A stretch of DNA of 64,000 nucleotides from positions 1 to 64,000 of the forward strand of contig JAJKFJ010022061.1 in the NCBI GenBank assembly GCA_027382625.1, written 5' to 3'. This DNA comes from Tetmemena sp. SeJ-2015 (Eukaryota; Ciliophora; Spirotrichea; Sporadotrichida; Oxytrichidae). How positions within the stretch are numbered: the first letter of the stretch is position 1; every line of letters starts with the position of its first letter. This document shows, piece by piece, positions 36,185 to 47,881 of the stretch. The translations under genes were made by a program, and so were the position numbers. The notes under the pieces are model-generated. The model searched no databases, had not been told where the DNA came from, and saw only the letters and a program-made list of their open reading frames with translations.

Positions 36185-38398
36185 GAAAAAATAAATAAAG
36201 AATAAGAGTGCTCTGGGGAAGTAAGAGTAACCTGGCTTTAAATTTCAAAGAGCAATCCTCAAAGATAAATTCTCTTTTAACTCTGCTATGCACTAACCTT
36301 TCCTAGGAGCAGAAGGTTATTTCAAACTCAAATGACTAAAGAGTGTCAAGTCAAATTTCAAGTAGTAATTCTACTAAATTAGAATAAGAAAGTGAAGCAA
36401 AAGTAGGAAGTTTATAACCTTATCAATCATAATACCCTTACGCAATTATCTTGATCAATTCCTTGCTACAGCTTCTATTTAAGCCAGGCTACACAGTCAG
36501 GTTTATAGAACCATAGCCTTTAGATTAAACACAAGACCTTGACCATACTTACTCACAGGATAGTCTAAATATGCTCAAAGGAGGCAGCTTGAAGGCAGCT
36601 CTCATCAAATTTAAGAATCCTTAAATTTCTTAAATAACATTTCATTAGCTTATAACTCTTAGAAGATGCAAAGTAAACTCACTGAGGAACTAATTAAAAC
36701 TAAAGTGCAATTTATTACTGACTTCGATCCGAACGACTTTGGAGCTGGGGACTTGGAACTTTACAACCTATAAAAAATTAGGTAGGAGACATCTTAAGTA
36801 TAACGTATAAACTGATAATTCATATATTCATGAAGGTACAAGAGTAAGGTTATTTCAAACTGTTTCAATTTAGTTAGTCAGAGGTTCCTCACAAGCCAGC
36901 TAATAGGCAGTTAAAGTGAAGGAGTATTATGGAGATAGTAGTAATATGGCCACAAACCGTTCAATTTTTATATTGAATTAAATCAAGAAGTGAAGCTATT
37001 CCAACATCTCTCATCGAAAGCAATAAATAAGAAGACATTTTCGATTGCACGAAATATGAGTAGTACCTCATTCATGATGACATATTCAATCTTCCCTAAT
37101 TTTAATTCAAACTTTAATTTGAGAGCAGTCTCTTGACGGATTTAAAGTAGAAACCATGTGAATCTGATATTGAAGAGTCTGAATCAGCAGCAAAAAATCA
37201 ATTCATTAAGAACCCTAATTGTCTAATAAACGTACTACTAACGAATAAGCGATTAAGGAATCTCAAGAATCTAGTTTTCTCAATTCTAAATGCAATAATC
37301 ATGTATGACTGTGATGGATTCAAGATCCCATTTGCAAATAATTATTAGAAGAGCAGATACATGACCAGTATTTCAAAATTTCTCTATAGCTTTTACTTGA
37401 TCTCCTGTCTATTAAATCATAAGCAATTGAACTTGAAAATGAGGATGAGAATAGTCATCACTTAAAATAAATTCCTCATAAAAATTATTGCTTAAAAGAT
37501 GTGAAAGAATACCTACGATTTCTTGAGGAAGATTTCATGAAAACAAATTTAAACCTAAGTATCGTGGCTAACTATCTTCCATCTAGTTCCACAAAATTAT
37601 AGCCAGACTAAAACCTTGTAGACTTTATGGATCATAACATCTAAGCGAAAAAATTAATCTTTATAAATGAATTTGAAAATATAGGAGAACATAGAAACGA
37701 ATGAAGTGAGCAGGTTACTAAATGCAATTTTGGGCTATCAAAACGCGAAATTACTGGCTGAGGGAATTTTTAAGCTCTTGAAAAATTATGTGAGATCCTT
37801 TAGAGCTCAGATTCCTAAGTCTAAACAATTTATAAGTTTTATGGTTCTCTATTTGTCTTACTATTTAATTCCATTCCATGAAGAGCTGACAGATTTGCTT
37901 CAGATATTGATAAAGATTAACAACTGCAAGAACTTCAAGCAGATATGCGAAATGAAGATAGGAGTGAATGAAGAACATACTTTTGGGTCAATGCTTGGGA
38001 AGTTCTACCTTGTTAAATTGGATACTTTGCTCTAAAAGGTTTTCTACTTTATTTTATAAGCAAATTATTTGAGTGAGGTTGACGACAGAGATGAGAAATA
38101 GATTCGCCAGCTGACAGCGATAATCGAATCACTGTATGACCTGACTAGAAACTGTCAGCCCTTTGTTGCAGAGCTTGATTCTGACAAGAATAACTTCGAT
38201 TAGTATTTGAAGCTGAATGGGCCTGTAGTTACTGGAGGAATTAAAGGTCAAGGCAGCTATGCCGATCGATACATCTTGCTTTTGCATAAACTAATGAAAG
38301 AGTACTCCAGAAATATCTTAGTTAAAAATTACTCCAACAAAATAACTGCTATTCTTTCCCAAATTAAAAAGTAGAAATACTAAGTTTTTTATAAATGA
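36185..38398 (+). CDS. Hypothetical protein, start codon not found
   Basis: A plus-strand frame of good quality starts right after a TTTAG acceptor-like site at 36183. It continues through ESEAKVGSLQPYQSQYPYA, FKPGYTVRF, then (after introns) ELIKTKVQFITDFDPNDFG, and a helical C-terminal region (VSRLLNAILGYQNAKLLAEG; LYDLTRNCQPFVAELDSDK). The stop is TGA 38396-38398. No ATG is available between the divergent kelch gene (36153) and the first good codons, so a first exon or germline segment is missing from this place. No domain was recognised. Confidence 0.5.
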
Positions 38399-38679
38399 GT
38401 CCACAGCTAAGGCATTTAAGTTCAATCAGCTCTCATGCTTTGCTAGATCTCCTTAAGCTACAAATTCATCTTTTCGAATAGTCTCCAACCATAGAATTCT
38501 TAACTTAATAAAAGCACCACAATAAATTTACAAAGAAGATAAAGAGGATACACAGTAAATCTGAACACGCAAAATAATAATCTAATAACTCAAGCTAAGT
38601 TAATTTAATTAAACCATTTATTTTTTAATTATTCCAATAATTCCTTAGATTATAAGATATTTATTATCGTTTAATATGA
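38395..38679 (+). CDS. Basic hypothetical ORF (94 aa), or tail of the preceding gene
   Basis: ATG 38395 overlaps the preceding TGA. The frame MSPQLRHLSSISSHALLDLL continues through a Lys/His-rich stretch (KFTKKIKRIHSKSEHAKQQ) to TGA 38677-38679. It may be an independent ORF or the true C-terminus of the preceding gene after an unnoticed frame change. The second half is AT-rich. Confidence 0.3.
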
Positions 38680-39029
38680 AAAGTACTTGGCGCAACTAAC
38701 TATCTTTAACTATCGCAACTGAATAGCAATTTGATATTGTTAAAGGACCTCTTAAATATTAGCTAAAGCTGTGTTAACTTAATTGCCTATAACTAAGAAT
38801 ATTTACTTATAAACTGAATTATATTTATTTAAATAAAGAAGAGAATTTGGATTTTCTGTATTGCATGATGATGAAACCTTAGTATATACTAGAATTCTGC
38901 ACAAAACTCTTTTCTTATTTTGCTTATTTAATAATATAAACTAGAGAACTAATACCCAAAGCATTAACTTGAATTTGATCCTTCCCTAAATCAGATTATA
39001 TTTATTGTAAAATACTAATATTGATTTAG
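38680..39029. other. AT-rich spacer
   Basis: No coding-quality frame or repeat is visible. Confidence 0.4.
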
Positions 39030-39667
39030 ATGGAGAGGCAGCAAACTAAGTTTTAAAATCTGATGGAACAACCAGACAAATAAATTTAAATTAGTGGGAA
39101 TGAATTACTTCTCCAATAGATACAAAATCACTAAAGTAACAAGTTAAATTCAGCCCAAATTTAGGAAGAGGAGGAGGAGGAAAAGTCAGAACTCAGAGTC
39201 AGAGATTTCGATACTCAAGAATAATTTAATTTAATGAATTTTCTTAATTTTGTAAGAGGATTATTAAAATCAAAGTCTATAATCATAAATTAAAAATATT
39301 TAAAATAATTCTCCTGAAGAAAACGTTTAGCAGATGGATAAGTAAACATAGGCTATCAATAAAACTAGAGAAGCAATTCTGAATGAGATCAAAATATAAA
39401 TAATCTCTTCACTCCAATAACTATAGTCTGCAGTTTAAATCATTTATTATTTACTCATTAGATTATAATGAGACTGAGGAATAAAACCTAAATAGCTCTG
39501 CTATTGAGAACCAAATTGCCCCTTCTAAAAAGATTAATAAGGTTTTAAATTTCTCGGACCAGAGATCTTAGTCCTTAAGTGTTGGAATAGGAGGAAGCTA
39601 ATTAGGATAGATTGAAATCAATAAATGGAAGTTTAATGCAATATTGCATATTCAAATTTTTAATTGA
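39030..39667 (+). CDS. Hypothetical Gln/Glu-rich protein
   Basis: ATG 39030 starts MERQQTKFQNLMEQPDKQIQ, followed by a Glu-rich run (QEEEEEKSELRVRDFDTQEQ). After AT-rich intron-like sequence (about 39235-39340) come MDKQTQAINKTREAILNEIK and, further on, NSSAIENQIAPSKKINKVLN with the end near TGA 39665-39667. It is hydrophilic with no membrane segment. Splicing is uncertain and no family was recognised. Confidence 0.4.
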
Positions 39668-39853
39668 AATTAATATATTTCCAGTAATGTTAATTAATAA
39701 TGGTAGGTCTTAATCTATCTAAAATTATTTATGGAGCAAATTAATGAATAGATTAATTTTTTAATTAATTAATTATATATTAGAAATAAATTGTACGTTA
39801 AGAAGAATAAAATGAATGATTAGATAATTAAATCTATAAAATATTTGATCGTA

Positions 39854-41000
39854 ATGGATTGGTTCACTATAGTATTCGCAATAATTTGCTTGATAGTGCT
39901 TCTAATCTACAATATCTACTACTTGGCGCATAATGCTCACCCTAATGACACTCCTTTCGGCCAGAGCATTTTCATGAGGATATTAGCTGTAAGAGTTGAC
40001 ATCTTACCTCTCTTATAGGTGTTTGGAATGATTAATTTTATCTATATGAGCTATGCAAGTTTTCATTCCTACCTTTTTCTTTCTGCTCGTACTCACTGTC
40101 CCAACCTACTTCTTTCCACTAATTCTAAATTATGAATATAGAAATCCCCGCTAAAGAAGCAGAGCATTGGTAATTAAATTATATCTTACAACTGGAAGGT
40201 TAAATTTTCTTGAACATATCATCGGAGTTATGGCATGGATAGGAGGGTAAAATTGTTTTAGATAGATATTTTGAACCTAACTTCTCTATAGAATATTTTT
40301 CTTCTTGTTTGCAGGGGTAGGATTCGTCTCCTTACCCTACGACCTGATCTATCAATATGTTTACAAGCCTCAACCAATTTAGGAAAGGGACTTTGTTCGC
40401 AGAAAGCAAGTCCTCCTAAACTATACACTTAAACTGAGAGAGATGGGAAAGCAAATTGAAAATGAAAGGCAGTATGTTGCTCTCATAAAAGGCTTCTCTG
40501 GCTGGAAAAAGAGAAGAGCAAAATTTGTTTAAGAAGAGAATAATCTGTCTTTTACTCACTCTTAACTCATTTTAAAATTTGGAAAGTTGCTTTGGGTATC
40601 GGTTTATGGAAACTATACGTATGGCTATAGAACTGCCTGCTTTACTTTTTATCCAGTCACGTAAGTCTTTATGGAAACTAATCACGTTATAGGGAGAATG
40701 AAACACTGTTAAACTCTTTCCTTTTCAATGCTCTGCTGATGAATATCATAACAACATTCATCCTGCAGTTTACGTGTGAGCAATTGAGCAGTCTTATGAC
40801 TTCTACCTACTTCTATCAATTAATAGTAAAGACTAAGTACAGTAGATTCTTCTATCCTTTCTCTTAATATGCGGTCTTCTCTTTCATAAAAAATACTAGA
40901 TTATAATTTATCTTTCTTAGTGATGCTTGTCTCTCTTACTTCATTCTTCACTCTTATCATAAGAGGAGGAAGGAGAATCAAGTTCTCAGAATTTAAATTC
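39854..41000 (+). CDS. LMBR1-like multipass membrane protein
   Basis: ATG 39854 opens TM1 (WFTIVFAIICLIVLLIYNIY), then TM2 (FFFLLVLTVPTYFFPLIL) and TM3/TM4, including the family hallmark GVGFVSLPYDLIYQYVYKP. LMBR1 proteins have a very similar GxGLxxLPxDLI..F..RP motif here. A cytoplasmic helical loop (KLREMGKQIENERQYVALI) and further membrane helices (LLNSFLFNALLMNIITTFI) follow. Introns at about 39990-40020, 40248-40300 and 40661-40692 join in phase. The family includes lipocalin-receptor and limb-region proteins and related proteins of endosomal or plasma membranes. The frame stays open past 41000, so the exact stop was not found. The end overlaps the 3' end of the convergent gene. Confidence 0.8.
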
Positions 41001-43320
41001 ATATCTAGTAAGAATAAAAATATGTTGCTTATCTAATGAGCGACCATTTGCCCTTAATTAACTTGCTATGCTGTGGCTTGAGCCCCATTTCCGCTAATTA
41101 AGAATGTCTGAGGGCTGAGCTAATCTATCTTTGGAGTGCCGAGAGTCATCAAAGAGCTCCCACTTCCACTTCTAAGTAGCCCTTGAGCTGGGCTGTTCTT
41201 CTGAATATAAACGTTTGTCAACTACCCATGATTTTAAGAACTACCCCATTTATATTTTTTAAAAATATGCTATTAATTTGTTAACGAAGCCTTGCTTTTG
41301 TTGCTTCTACAATTCTTAATCATACTTCTTATAAATTATAAAACTTTGTATTAAAATAAGATACATGAAATTCTTAGAGATAGGATTGAAAGCGTATGGG
41401 AGTCCTGAGGATTACATTTAGCTCTAAGACTACTAATCTTGTCCCTGAGCTGATTAGGTTACTACTCCCATAAGAGAGTTTGGCGTTGTGGTTGAACTAA
41501 ATGGAGGAGTTTGCCCAGTCATTGAAATGCTCATGTTATGGCTGTCGCCCTAATTTACTAAAGCCAGTTATTAGAACTCTTTCACAAGAATCAGATTTTA
41601 TTCAGTTTGGTTTCTCTAAAAGTAAGCCTCTCCGTTGTCGCGGATGTAAATTATTTCACCAGTTGTGGGCTCCACAAATTTTCTCGTGTTTGTTTGAGGC
41701 AAGAAGGAAGGGATTGTCATATCAATCTTAACTTTATAAAATATAAGATGAGTGTTTACCCATTTTCATTATACTTAGATAGTCTTCATGTTCTATTTGA
41801 ACTAATTCTTCTAATCCTAGAGATTGATAGGAGATCGTGAGAACTCATTTAGATTAGTGCTTGACATAGACACATCTGCTCCAGCCTCATTCTTTCCATC
41901 TTCTCAATTAAAATCTACTTTAATTTAAATTTTAAATTTCTCTCTTTTCATTTTTGTGGTAATTCAGGAGGTTATTTTTAAGTTGATTAAGCCTTGTGCT
42001 TTAACTTCTTGCTCTTCTCCTGTGCTGCATTTGATTCTCTTAAGGAGAACTCGAGTGACTATTGTTGGTCATTGAATTTTTAAGGGAAGAGAGAATTTGC
42101 AATCTTTTCTCTAGGTCTTTATCCAAGCCACCTATGCTATTTTGTGTCTGGTCCTGCTACTGAGGTCTGAAAAGAGATCTATTATCACCAATTGTCCCAG
42201 TTGAGGGCTGAGTATAGTGCTTCTAAAAGGTACTGACTTGCTCTTGCACCTTGGACTGGATGAGTGCATCGATAAGGGGATACATCTATGGATTGCTATT
42301 TTGAATTATTGATTTGAGCTGGTCTGTAGTGAGTTGCTGTGCTTGAACCATCTTGCCATTTTAGATGAGAGTAGTTGTAGGGTTGAATGAGCTGGACAAA
42401 CTTGAATTTTGAATGGGAGTTAGGTTCTAGGCATACTAAGGAACTTACTGATTTAAACCTTAGTGACCACTTTGACTTGCAGACCTCTGATTTTCAGGAT
42501 TAGAACTCAAAATATTAAAAGCTTTAATTCTAAGCTATAAATAATTTTAATGCTGAAAAGTCGTCTAGTTTTCCATCTAAGAAGCTCAAATATTGCTGAC
42601 TCTATGAGTTCAATTCCACAGAGTTTATATTTTAAAGTTGTAAATCAGCTCCATTAGCATTTAGAGCTACACCAGGATCTTTATTAAATAAGATTTGCTC
42701 TTAAATTCTGTTTGCCTCCTTGCTTTTAAACTTTCTATTCTTAATCATATTACTGAAACTAGTCTTTACTTCTGTTTAAATTGTACTTGATTGAATAGCT
42801 TGGTGGATTTTAGCATATGTAACCTCATCTTTTGCTTATAGATTTTACTCTAAAAATTGAATAATTGGCTTATCCAGTACAAATTCGTATGAATGATTGT
42901 TTTAGTACAGTTTATAAAGGTTGCGATACAGCATTCGATTATTTCCGTTTTAACCACGCTGTAAAATGGCCTTAAGTCAAACTACGAAAAATAATTATTT
43001 CGCAAATTAATATTTTTGAAGTCTAAGAGTAAATCCCTTATCAGATTTGAGAGACTTTGGTTGATTTAGTATGAGCTAGTTATTTATTTAAATGTGAATG
43101 ATACCGCTTTAAAGAACTTTTGCTATAATCTCCAAGATTATTTGTTTTCACATACTTTTACACTCATTACTAGAAGTAAATTATATTTATTGTTAAGAAG
43201 TGTTTGCTGTACATCTATAAATGATTATTGTGACTTGATTATTTCTCCAAGGTTGGGAACTATCTCCAAGAAAGTTTCTATCAAAGTCAGATTTGGAATA
43301 ACTTTCTTCTGTATAAATCT
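40986..43320 (-). CDS. Gln-rich hypothetical protein
   Basis: Minus-strand coding of good quality. Near 42900 a helical N-terminal region reads NRMLYRNLYKLYQNNHSYE and VTYAKIHQAIQSSTIQTE. The middle is Gln/Asn/Ser-rich (TTDQLKSIIQNSNPQMYPLI near 42290). Near 41640 a WW-like stretch appears (TRKFVEPTTGEIIYIRDNG). The tail has WKWELFDDSRHSKDRLAQPS and ends EFKF at TGA 40986-40988. Some coding signal (YSKSDFDRNFLGDSSQPW) extends up to about 43320 and may be its first exon. There is no membrane segment. It could be a scaffold or transcription-related protein; I do not recognise the family. Confidence 0.5.
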
Positions 43321-43334
43321 ATTGTACTAGTACA

Positions 43335-46204
43335 TCAAGGTGTCATGCAGCATATTATTCTCTTCGCTATATATTTCTTCAAATAAAAATTAAAAAAACT
43401 TTAATCGCTTGCTTTCACAACATCATGTAAAGATTTCAAAATAAGTTTCTAAGTCTCTACTTCATCAGATTCATTTAAAAGTTTGGTGTGTAGTTGCTCG
43501 ACAATTCTTTGAAAAGAGGAATTTGCAAACTCACTTACAAGCCCAGGAATGATATAGGCCAACTCTTCTTGAAACTATAGCATGGATTAAAAAACATTTG
43601 CTTCTTACATTTAGAAAATCTGTTCTAATTATCTCCTCAATTAGGTAAACGCTTGCCTATATATAGGATTCTAAGATTTCTAAAGTTTGCTCATCTTAGT
43701 TTAATCTCCTCTTTGAAGAAGTACAAGAAAGGTCCAAGACATTTTAAAGCTTGTCTTTTGAGATCGACATGAAATTTATCACAACTCTTAATAATGCTTT
43801 TCAATTGATTAAATACACTAGAGAATTCTTAAGGCCTTATCCATCTGATGCTCTCCTTAACTTTGGTTATAAGGCAATATAGAATCTCAATCATACTTTC
43901 TTATTTTAGTTACTCAGCTTCAATCTTCTACATTTCATATAGAATGGTTTAAACAGTTTCGGAGAAATTATTATAGAAATCTGAGTGTTGCTTTTTCTTT
44001 AGAATCTTTGTACCAAATAATTAAAGATAGGCAGATAGCACATATTTGCTATCTTAAAATGTTTACTCACAAAAGCCTAACTCCTTAATGTAAAATAATT
44101 CAAAATAATAAAAATGTTCTATTTGTGCTGTTCAATAAATATATTCCCTTTAAAAAAATAAAGAAAAATTGTATCAATAAGAAGACGATTTAGAACTGCG
44201 TAAACTTCGTCTTTTACAGACGCTTCTTTAATTTCTAAGTTCTTAATAAGCCTTAGACTAAGCTAATAATTTATTTCAGTCGAGTCTTTTATCAGAGATA
44301 GTAAAAACTAAGTTCTAAGAGAGGTGCTTGTAAATGAAGGCAGTAGATGTTTCTTTATTACATCTATTGAATAAACTGAGAGCTTTTCATCTATCGGATT
44401 TATACAATTTTATATCACCTTTATCATTTGAGTTTCTTCAATCAGTTGCTAATTAAAATGAAGAATATATTTTAGTTGCAAAACTTCTTTTTCATCAGTT
44501 TAAAATATCATTTTCAACTTTTCAGTGAGGCATTTTATCCTCTCCATGAAAAGTCTTTTGATATAGAATCCTTCATTCTCCTAAAGTATAAATGAGCAAT
44601 ATTAAATGTTACAAGAAGCTAGTTTAGCTTGTCAAATATGAGCATTTTAGATTTATCTTTCCCTAAGTAAAGATAGAATTACATAAAACTCCTCTAAAAG
44701 TAGCTCCCTAAAATATTGATAAATTAATTTTAGATGTCTTACTTATCTGAAGTCATGCAAAACCCTTTAGCCATTTGAATTAATTTTGAAGCTACTCTTC
44801 TTCGTAATTAGATTTCCTCACTGTCTCCTTAACCAGGAGTGAGAATATTGCTGTATTGCTCGCTTTCTCTTGAACAATTATCGTTACTTGTGGCACTTCC
44901 CGGCGTGTAAAGACTAATCTTCTCCTTGAAGATGTATTTCTCAGGAGTGTGCTAAGATTCCTGATTCTCTTAGTTTGCATTCTAATCTATTAATCCTGAA
45001 TAAAGCTGAACCCTTATAACTGACTCCGAAGGTTATCTCTCTTTCCCATAGTTTTATAGAAGTTGATTTAAGTGCCTCTGAATATATTCTCCTCATTCTA
45101 ATCTTAAACGCATTCTAAATCATCATTTAAACTCTTAGAAGTCTACGGACTTTCTTCATCTTCATCATGTAAGTTTGAATTGGCTGACTAGTTAGAGTTT
45201 TTTGGAGAACTAAGATTTGAGTTGTTTTACTCAGATAGTGGAGAAAGAATCTCTATTTGAGTTACTTTATCGATTTATTCCTTGAAATTTCTGAATTGCT
45301 ATTCTTAACTATCAACTACTATTCTATCTTTTAATAGTGAGATTAGCTACCCTTTTCTTCAAGTTATTAAGTGCCTTTTACTTAATTTCTAAAATCAAAT
45401 TTCTGGCTTTAAAACGGTTTGATTGAATCTTCATGAGATTTTTCTAACTTATTCTTCTCTTAAATTGTTGTTGGAGATGGTATTAGATTTTAGATCTTCT
45501 TATAAGGAGAAAGGTCTTTGAGGTTTAGATCATTAAAATTTATTATCTTATCAAAAGTCAGGATCTCTTCACTTTCAGTTTCTTAAGACAATTATAAATT
45601 ATAAGATTATAGTTTTCAAGGTTTCCTCAGAGGGAGAATTATAATTTATGCTACTTGCCTCCTCTTCAATTGTCTCTAGGGTATTAAATTAGGGTAGACC
45701 AATATCCTCACTCTAAATTTCTTAATTTTAATCTTCCTAATTGAATTAAGAAGAAGTTGAAGATAAATTCTCCAAGTCTCTAGACTTATCTAAAGAAATC
45801 AATCCCTCTTCCTAATTTATTTAATCTTGCATATTTTAACTTATGAGCTTTGATTGATCATTTGAAGCCCAAACTTAGTTGGGTGATGAAGCCTCCTCTA
45901 TTTTTTGAATCAAACTTTCTTCATTTAGTATGGATTGTAAATCTATTTCTTTGAGGGGACTTCTCATTTAAGCTTACAAAAATGGAAGGTCTGTATCAAT
46001 TTTTTGTGGATAGTCTTTTTAATGACTTGACTTTTAAGTTTGTTGATCCTTTTGAGTTAAGAGTGTGAATACATTTAGTGAATTGATTTCTGATTTTTAA
46101 TTGGCACTGTTATTTGATAGGACCTTTTTATGCGTAGGCTTCAATGTAACTTTAAGTTGCTTTTTAGCTGATTTCATGGGGGCCTTTTTGCTGTTGGAAT
46201 CCAT
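43335..46204 (-). CDS. Large Ser/Glu-rich N-terminal and helical C-terminal hypothetical protein
   Basis: ATG 46202-46204 starts a basic N-terminus (MDSNSKKAPMKSAKKQLKVT) followed by about 350 polar residues (for example EESLIQKIEEASSPNQVW). From about 44980 an ordered region follows: KYIFKEKISLYTPGSATSND, then helices such as LRRRVASKLIQMAKGF, KDKSKMLIFDKLNQLLVTFN and KKHLLPSFTSTSLRTQFLL. HEAT-like helical pairs continue to about 43450, and the stop is TGA 43335-43337. Introns and at least one frame change (near 44515) occur. The family was not recognised; a helical-repeat scaffold is plausible. Confidence 0.5.
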
Positions 46205-46429
46205 CCCATTATCTAGCACCTTTTATTTTTCTTTGGGTAGACCCTCATTGAATGAAACTCGAGAATCAATTTATCTAGAGGCTTAATGTTCCTACTCTTT
46301 TTAATTAATCCTAGATGAAAGCGGTGTAAAACTCTCTTTTTATATTGTCTTCTCTTGAAGAATATATTCACTCTAAAATGGCTTCTTTTACAAATCCTCA
46401 ATCCCTTTAGAGTAAGTCTCATTTTATTA

Positions 46430-46759
46430 CTATTCTCCGTAATTTATTTCACTTGTCTTTTTATATGAAGAAGTTGCTACCGAATAACTCAGCTCTGATA
46501 ATAAAATATAGCAATAAAATAGATCTGATCTGCTGTAATTGCTGTGGGAACTATCAAATTATTAAATATTTTTATCTAGAATCTATAAAATTGATTTATA
46601 AAAATCTATTTATTAATTTTAAGCGGGAAGGTAGTGTAATTTCTAATGTACCCAGAAAAGCTAAATTAATTTTTAATTATAAATTCGAAATATAATAACT
46701 GCTATAACTAAAATTAAAAACCATTTAATTTAAAGGTTAATTATAAAAGCAGGGTATTG
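46430..46759. other. AT-rich spacer
   Basis: Open frames exist on both strands, but composition is typical of non-coding DNA here and no motif supports a gene. Confidence 0.4.
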
Positions 46760-47488
46760 TCTTCTATCAAACTAAGTATTTCGCTAATACTAGTACCCTT
46801 TAATAGGGTCTATATTTTAATCGAGAAGCATTTGCTTTTCAATTCTTTAAGAGGGTCTTAAATTTTCTTTATCAAGACTCGAAAGCTTTCCTAGAAATGG
46901 ATCCTTTCTCTCTGTAAACTTCATCTTAGCTTTTTCATGTTCATCCTTTTTCTGTTTAGTAGAATAGAGATCTGAAAATCTTGAAATATGAGAACTATTG
47001 CTTTAATAGCTTGGCTGTTTAGTTTCTTTAGAGAATTGGCTGTTTACAGGGGTCTATGTGTTGGCTTTTGAGTAAGGTAGAATATCACTGACTCTGTTAG
47101 ATTTTATCCTCAAACTGGTTTGAGACTGTGATTATTTTAAAAATGGGGAGCTTTGGATATTTTTGAAGTCAATTTCTGGAGATTGTTGGAAAAGTCCTTT
47201 AGAAGGATTTTGAATAGCCAAATTGGAATGGTGATTTCTCATTTCTCTGTGAGAGTATCCCTGAGCATTTGGACTACTATAGTTATACTCTCTTTCCAAA
47301 GCTTTATCTTAGTTTAGATAGTCACTCTTAAGAGGAGATGCTCTATCATAGAATTAATGCTGAGGGGGCGAACTTTAAAAACGGTCTGAATAACAATAGA
47401 GAGTCGAGGGTTATGAGTATGATGGATAAGCTTTGCTATAAGAGAATTTCGAATCCTGGAACTGAGTGCTGTTGCTGTGATAGGCCAT
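46760..47488 (-). CDS. Ser/Tyr-rich hypothetical protein with possible C-terminal anchor
   Basis: ATG 47486-47488 begins MAYHSNSTQFQDSKFSYSK and the frame stays open for more than 240 codons without introns. It is rich in Ser, Tyr, Gln and Pro (EREYNYSSPNAQGYSHREM; NSSHISRFSDLYSTKQK) and ends with a basic region (EKAKMKFTERKDPFLGKL) and a Gln/Arg stretch near 46790. Beyond that the same frame enters AT-rich DNA with a hydrophobic segment (WFLILVIAVIIF) and finds no TGA before about 46430, so the true C-terminus is unresolved. Disordered for most of its length; no family was recognised. Confidence 0.5.
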
Positions 47489-47881
47489 TTTAAATCCCTA
47501 ATACAAAATATAGAGAGATTCTCTTTAATTTAAATTTGAATTTACAATATTTTCCTTAATTTTTAGAATGATATCTAAACTTCTTAACTTATTTAAATTT
47601 GAATTTAAATCCTCTTAATTTGAATGTCTACGAACTAAATTTGTTCTATTTGTACAATATGAGGTACACTTTGAATTAATTCACTAATTTGTAATTATAT
47701 TAATTATAAAAGCCCTAAGACCTAGATTTAATGCTCTCGAAAAGATAAAATAGATCCCTTCTCCAGGACAGATCTCTTTCCGATAGACGACCCTCTAAAG
47801 AGAGTAAGACTCTGCGACCATTTCTCAAAGATTTCCCTAACCCACAGATCGAGAAGTTGCTAAAATCTTTATATAGGAAAG
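47489..47881. other. Spacer with repeated TTAAATTTGAATT words
   Basis: Short AT-rich words related to TTTAAATTTGAATTT recur at about 47527, 47590 and 47617. The right part (47730-47881) is less AT-rich and reads as the leader of the Myb gene. No gene is visible. Confidence 0.4.

Noticed and set aside
43094..43330. Plus-strand frame starting MNDTALKNF
   Set aside because: The minus strand here reads a better coding stretch (YSKSDFDRNFLGDSSQPW), so the plus frame is a likely shadow.
46175..46195. GGGGGCCTTTTTGC resembling the IES end motif
   Set aside because: It lies inside the Lys-rich N-terminus of the minus-strand gene at 43335-46204 (codons for KKAPMK) and has no flanking repeat or partner.
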